Assembly (NCBI GenBank): GCA_012519365.1
Contig: JAAYQH010000086.1
Span: 1-14,181, forward strand
Direction: 5' to 3'
Source of the DNA: Planctomycetota bacterium
GTDB lineage: Bacteria > Planctomycetota > Phycisphaerae > Sedimentisphaerales > Anaerohalosphaeraceae
DNA: 14,181 nt
Shown: positions 13,061 to 14,181 of the stretch, piece by piece
Numbering within the stretch: position 1 is the first letter of the stretch
Layout: the number at the start of each line of letters is the position of its first letter
Translations under genes and position numbers: made by a program
Notes under the pieces: model-generated
Databases searched by the model: none
What the model saw: only the letters and a program-made list of their open reading frames with translations
What the model was told of the DNA's origin: nothing

Positions 13061-14181
13061 TTAGGGTGAAGACTTATGCTTTTCCAACCAGCGGACAGCC
13101 CATTGTTTGGCTTGCGCGGGGGTCTTGAGGTGCTCGTCGAGTTGGGCAAAGTATAACTCCCGGGCCAGCCGGCCGACCATGGGGCCGGGAACAGCCCCCA
13201 AGGCGATCAAATTGTGCCCGTCCAACAACGGCTTGGGATGCACAACAGACGGATCAATGGCTTCGATGCGTTTTTTGAGTTTGGTCAGCGGTCGCAGCGA
13301 TTTGCCTTCAGCTTTTAGCAGCGCCTTTTGAAATGTCGTCAAATCCTCAAAACCCGGCTCGTGCATCAATAATTTCAGACGACTCAGCGGCATTTGCGAG
13401 TCACACATCAGGCCCCGATGGGTAAGCAAAAAACGGATATGCTTCAGGTCGGCATTGCTCAGTTTCAGACGCCTGCACAGGGCAATCGCCGTCTCAGTGG
13501 ACAGGCCGGCACAAAAGGCGGCCATAGCCAAGCCAAAATCCACCGCCCGCGGCAACGCATCCACAACCTTCACGGCATAGCGGCCGGCCTGTTCTGAATA
13601 GTCGGGGAAAATCGCCCGGGCAAGGCCGGATTCCAGCAATAACTCAACACCGCGACGACGATTGGGATGCGTTATTATTTCCTCCAGCTCCGCAGCGATT
13701 CGCTCGGCACTGATATGGGCTATTTTGCCGGCGTGTGTCTGAATCGACTGCCAGGTGTTCGGCTCAATCGTAAAATTCAATTTGACGGCAAACCGTATTG
13801 CCCGTAGCATCCGCAGATAATCCTCCGAAAAGCGATGATCTGGATTGCCAATGGTGCGGAGAATTCGCGCCTCTACATCCGCCTGTCCGCCGACAAAATC
13901 GTACAGTTTTTTTTCGATTGGGTCATAAAACATCCCATTTACGGTAAAATCCCGCCGCTCGGCATCCTCCTGCATTGAGGCAAACGCAATTTGGTTCGGC
14001 CGTCTGCCGTCCTGATAGCCGCCTTCGGTACGGAACGTGGCAACCTCCACCTGCTTATTATCCATCATCACAATCACGACACCAAAACGAGCGCCGACCT
14101 TGAGGGTTCGCCGAAACAAAGCGAGAACTTCATCCGGGGTGGCGCTGGTGGCTACATCGTAATCTGTGGCCGACCGGCCGA
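13061..14181 (-). CDS. cca: CCA-adding-type tRNA nucleotidyltransferase, 5' end outside window
   Basis: 372 C-terminal residues are visible; the start lies beyond 14181. The class II nucleotidyltransferase family adds CCA to tRNA 3' ends, or A tails to RNA in the related PcnB enzymes. Seen in order: GRSATDYDVAT at the cut edge (the catalytic Asp pair), AERRDFTVNGMFYD (the RRDF motif B), LRTIGNPDHRFSEDYLRMLRAIRFA with the EDxxR template motif D, then the helical neck, body and tail. A CCA-adding role is plausible because the nearby tRNA-Pro lacks encoded CCA, but CC-adding, A-adding or poly(A) activity cannot be separated by eye. The gene ends 78 bp from the macro-domain stop, facing it. I see no good terminator in that gap, only a T-run after the macro stop and distant 7-bp arms (12981-12987 and 13056-13062). 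Confidence 0.9.
   Translation of the reverse strand, partial: GRSATDYDVATSATPDEVLALFRRTLKVGARFGVVIVMMDNKQVEVATFRTEGGYQDGRRPNQIAFASMQEDAERRDFTVNGMFYDPIEKKLYDFVGGQADVEARILRTIGNPDHRFSEDYLRMLRAIRFAVKLNFTIEPNTWQSIQTHAGKIAHISAERIAAELEEIITHPNRRRGVELLLESGLARAIFPDYSEQAGRYAVKVVDALPRAVDFGLAMAAFCAGLSTETAIALCRRLKLSNADLKHIRFLLTHRGLMCDSQMPLSRLKLLMHEPGFEDLTTFQKALLKAEGKSLRPLTKLKKRIEAIDPSVVHPKPLLDGHNLIALGAVPGPMVGRLARELYFAQLDEHLKTPAQAKQWAVRWLEKHKSSP

Noticed and set aside
1..14181. CRISPR array, insertion sequence, phage or defence island
   Set aside because: No regularly spaced repeats, transposase, integrase or defence-type nuclease or helicase motifs were seen on either strand.

Overview
The window reads as chromosomal DNA of a bacterium in the PVC superphylum, most likely a planctomycete of the Phycisphaerae type. 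That placement is an inference. It rests on a 58-residue histone H1-like (Hc1) gene, a type III glutamine synthetase, planctomycete-style LolA-like and UvrC-like proteins, mid-range GC content and a tRNA gene without an encoded CCA. I see no phage, transposase, plasmid or CRISPR signature; nearly everything looks vertically inherited.

Left third (1-5205, minus strand): three co-directional genes in the order gdhA, glnN, nadE. GdhA fixes ammonium into glutamate, GlnN makes glutamine, and NadE uses glutamine to make NAD. A perfect 16-bp hairpin lies between gdhA and glnN. glnN has its own good sigma70-type promoter. Back-to-back with it is a plus-strand promoter (TTGACA, 16-nt spacer, TATACT) that would drive a roughly 180-nt RNA ending at the same hairpin, so a small non-coding RNA is possible here.

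Centre (5430-8236, plus strand): a LysR-family regulator divergent from gdhA, with a clear promoter, followed in tight succession by a HAD phosphatase, a secreted LolA-like protein and a flavodoxin-fold protein. The regulator is a natural candidate for controlling gdhA.

8353-11437 (plus strand): the small histone-like gene, then a FabZ-like dehydratase overlapping by one base a truncated UvrC-like protein. The latter keeps the four-cysteine Fe-S cluster and the UVR motif but has lost the GIY-YIG catalytic residues. A DegT/DnrJ-type aminotransferase follows with its own promoter.

11438-14181: a 99-residue membrane-anchored protein of unknown function, preceded by an unexplained second ribosome binding site in another frame; a minus-strand tRNA-Pro(TGG) with clear promoter and terminator; a macro-domain protein; and, converging from the right edge, a partial CCA-adding-type tRNA nucleotidyltransferase. 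I did not find an obvious new multi-gene defence or mobile system. The best leads are the catalytically degenerate UvrC-like protein and the candidate small RNA between gdhA and glnN.
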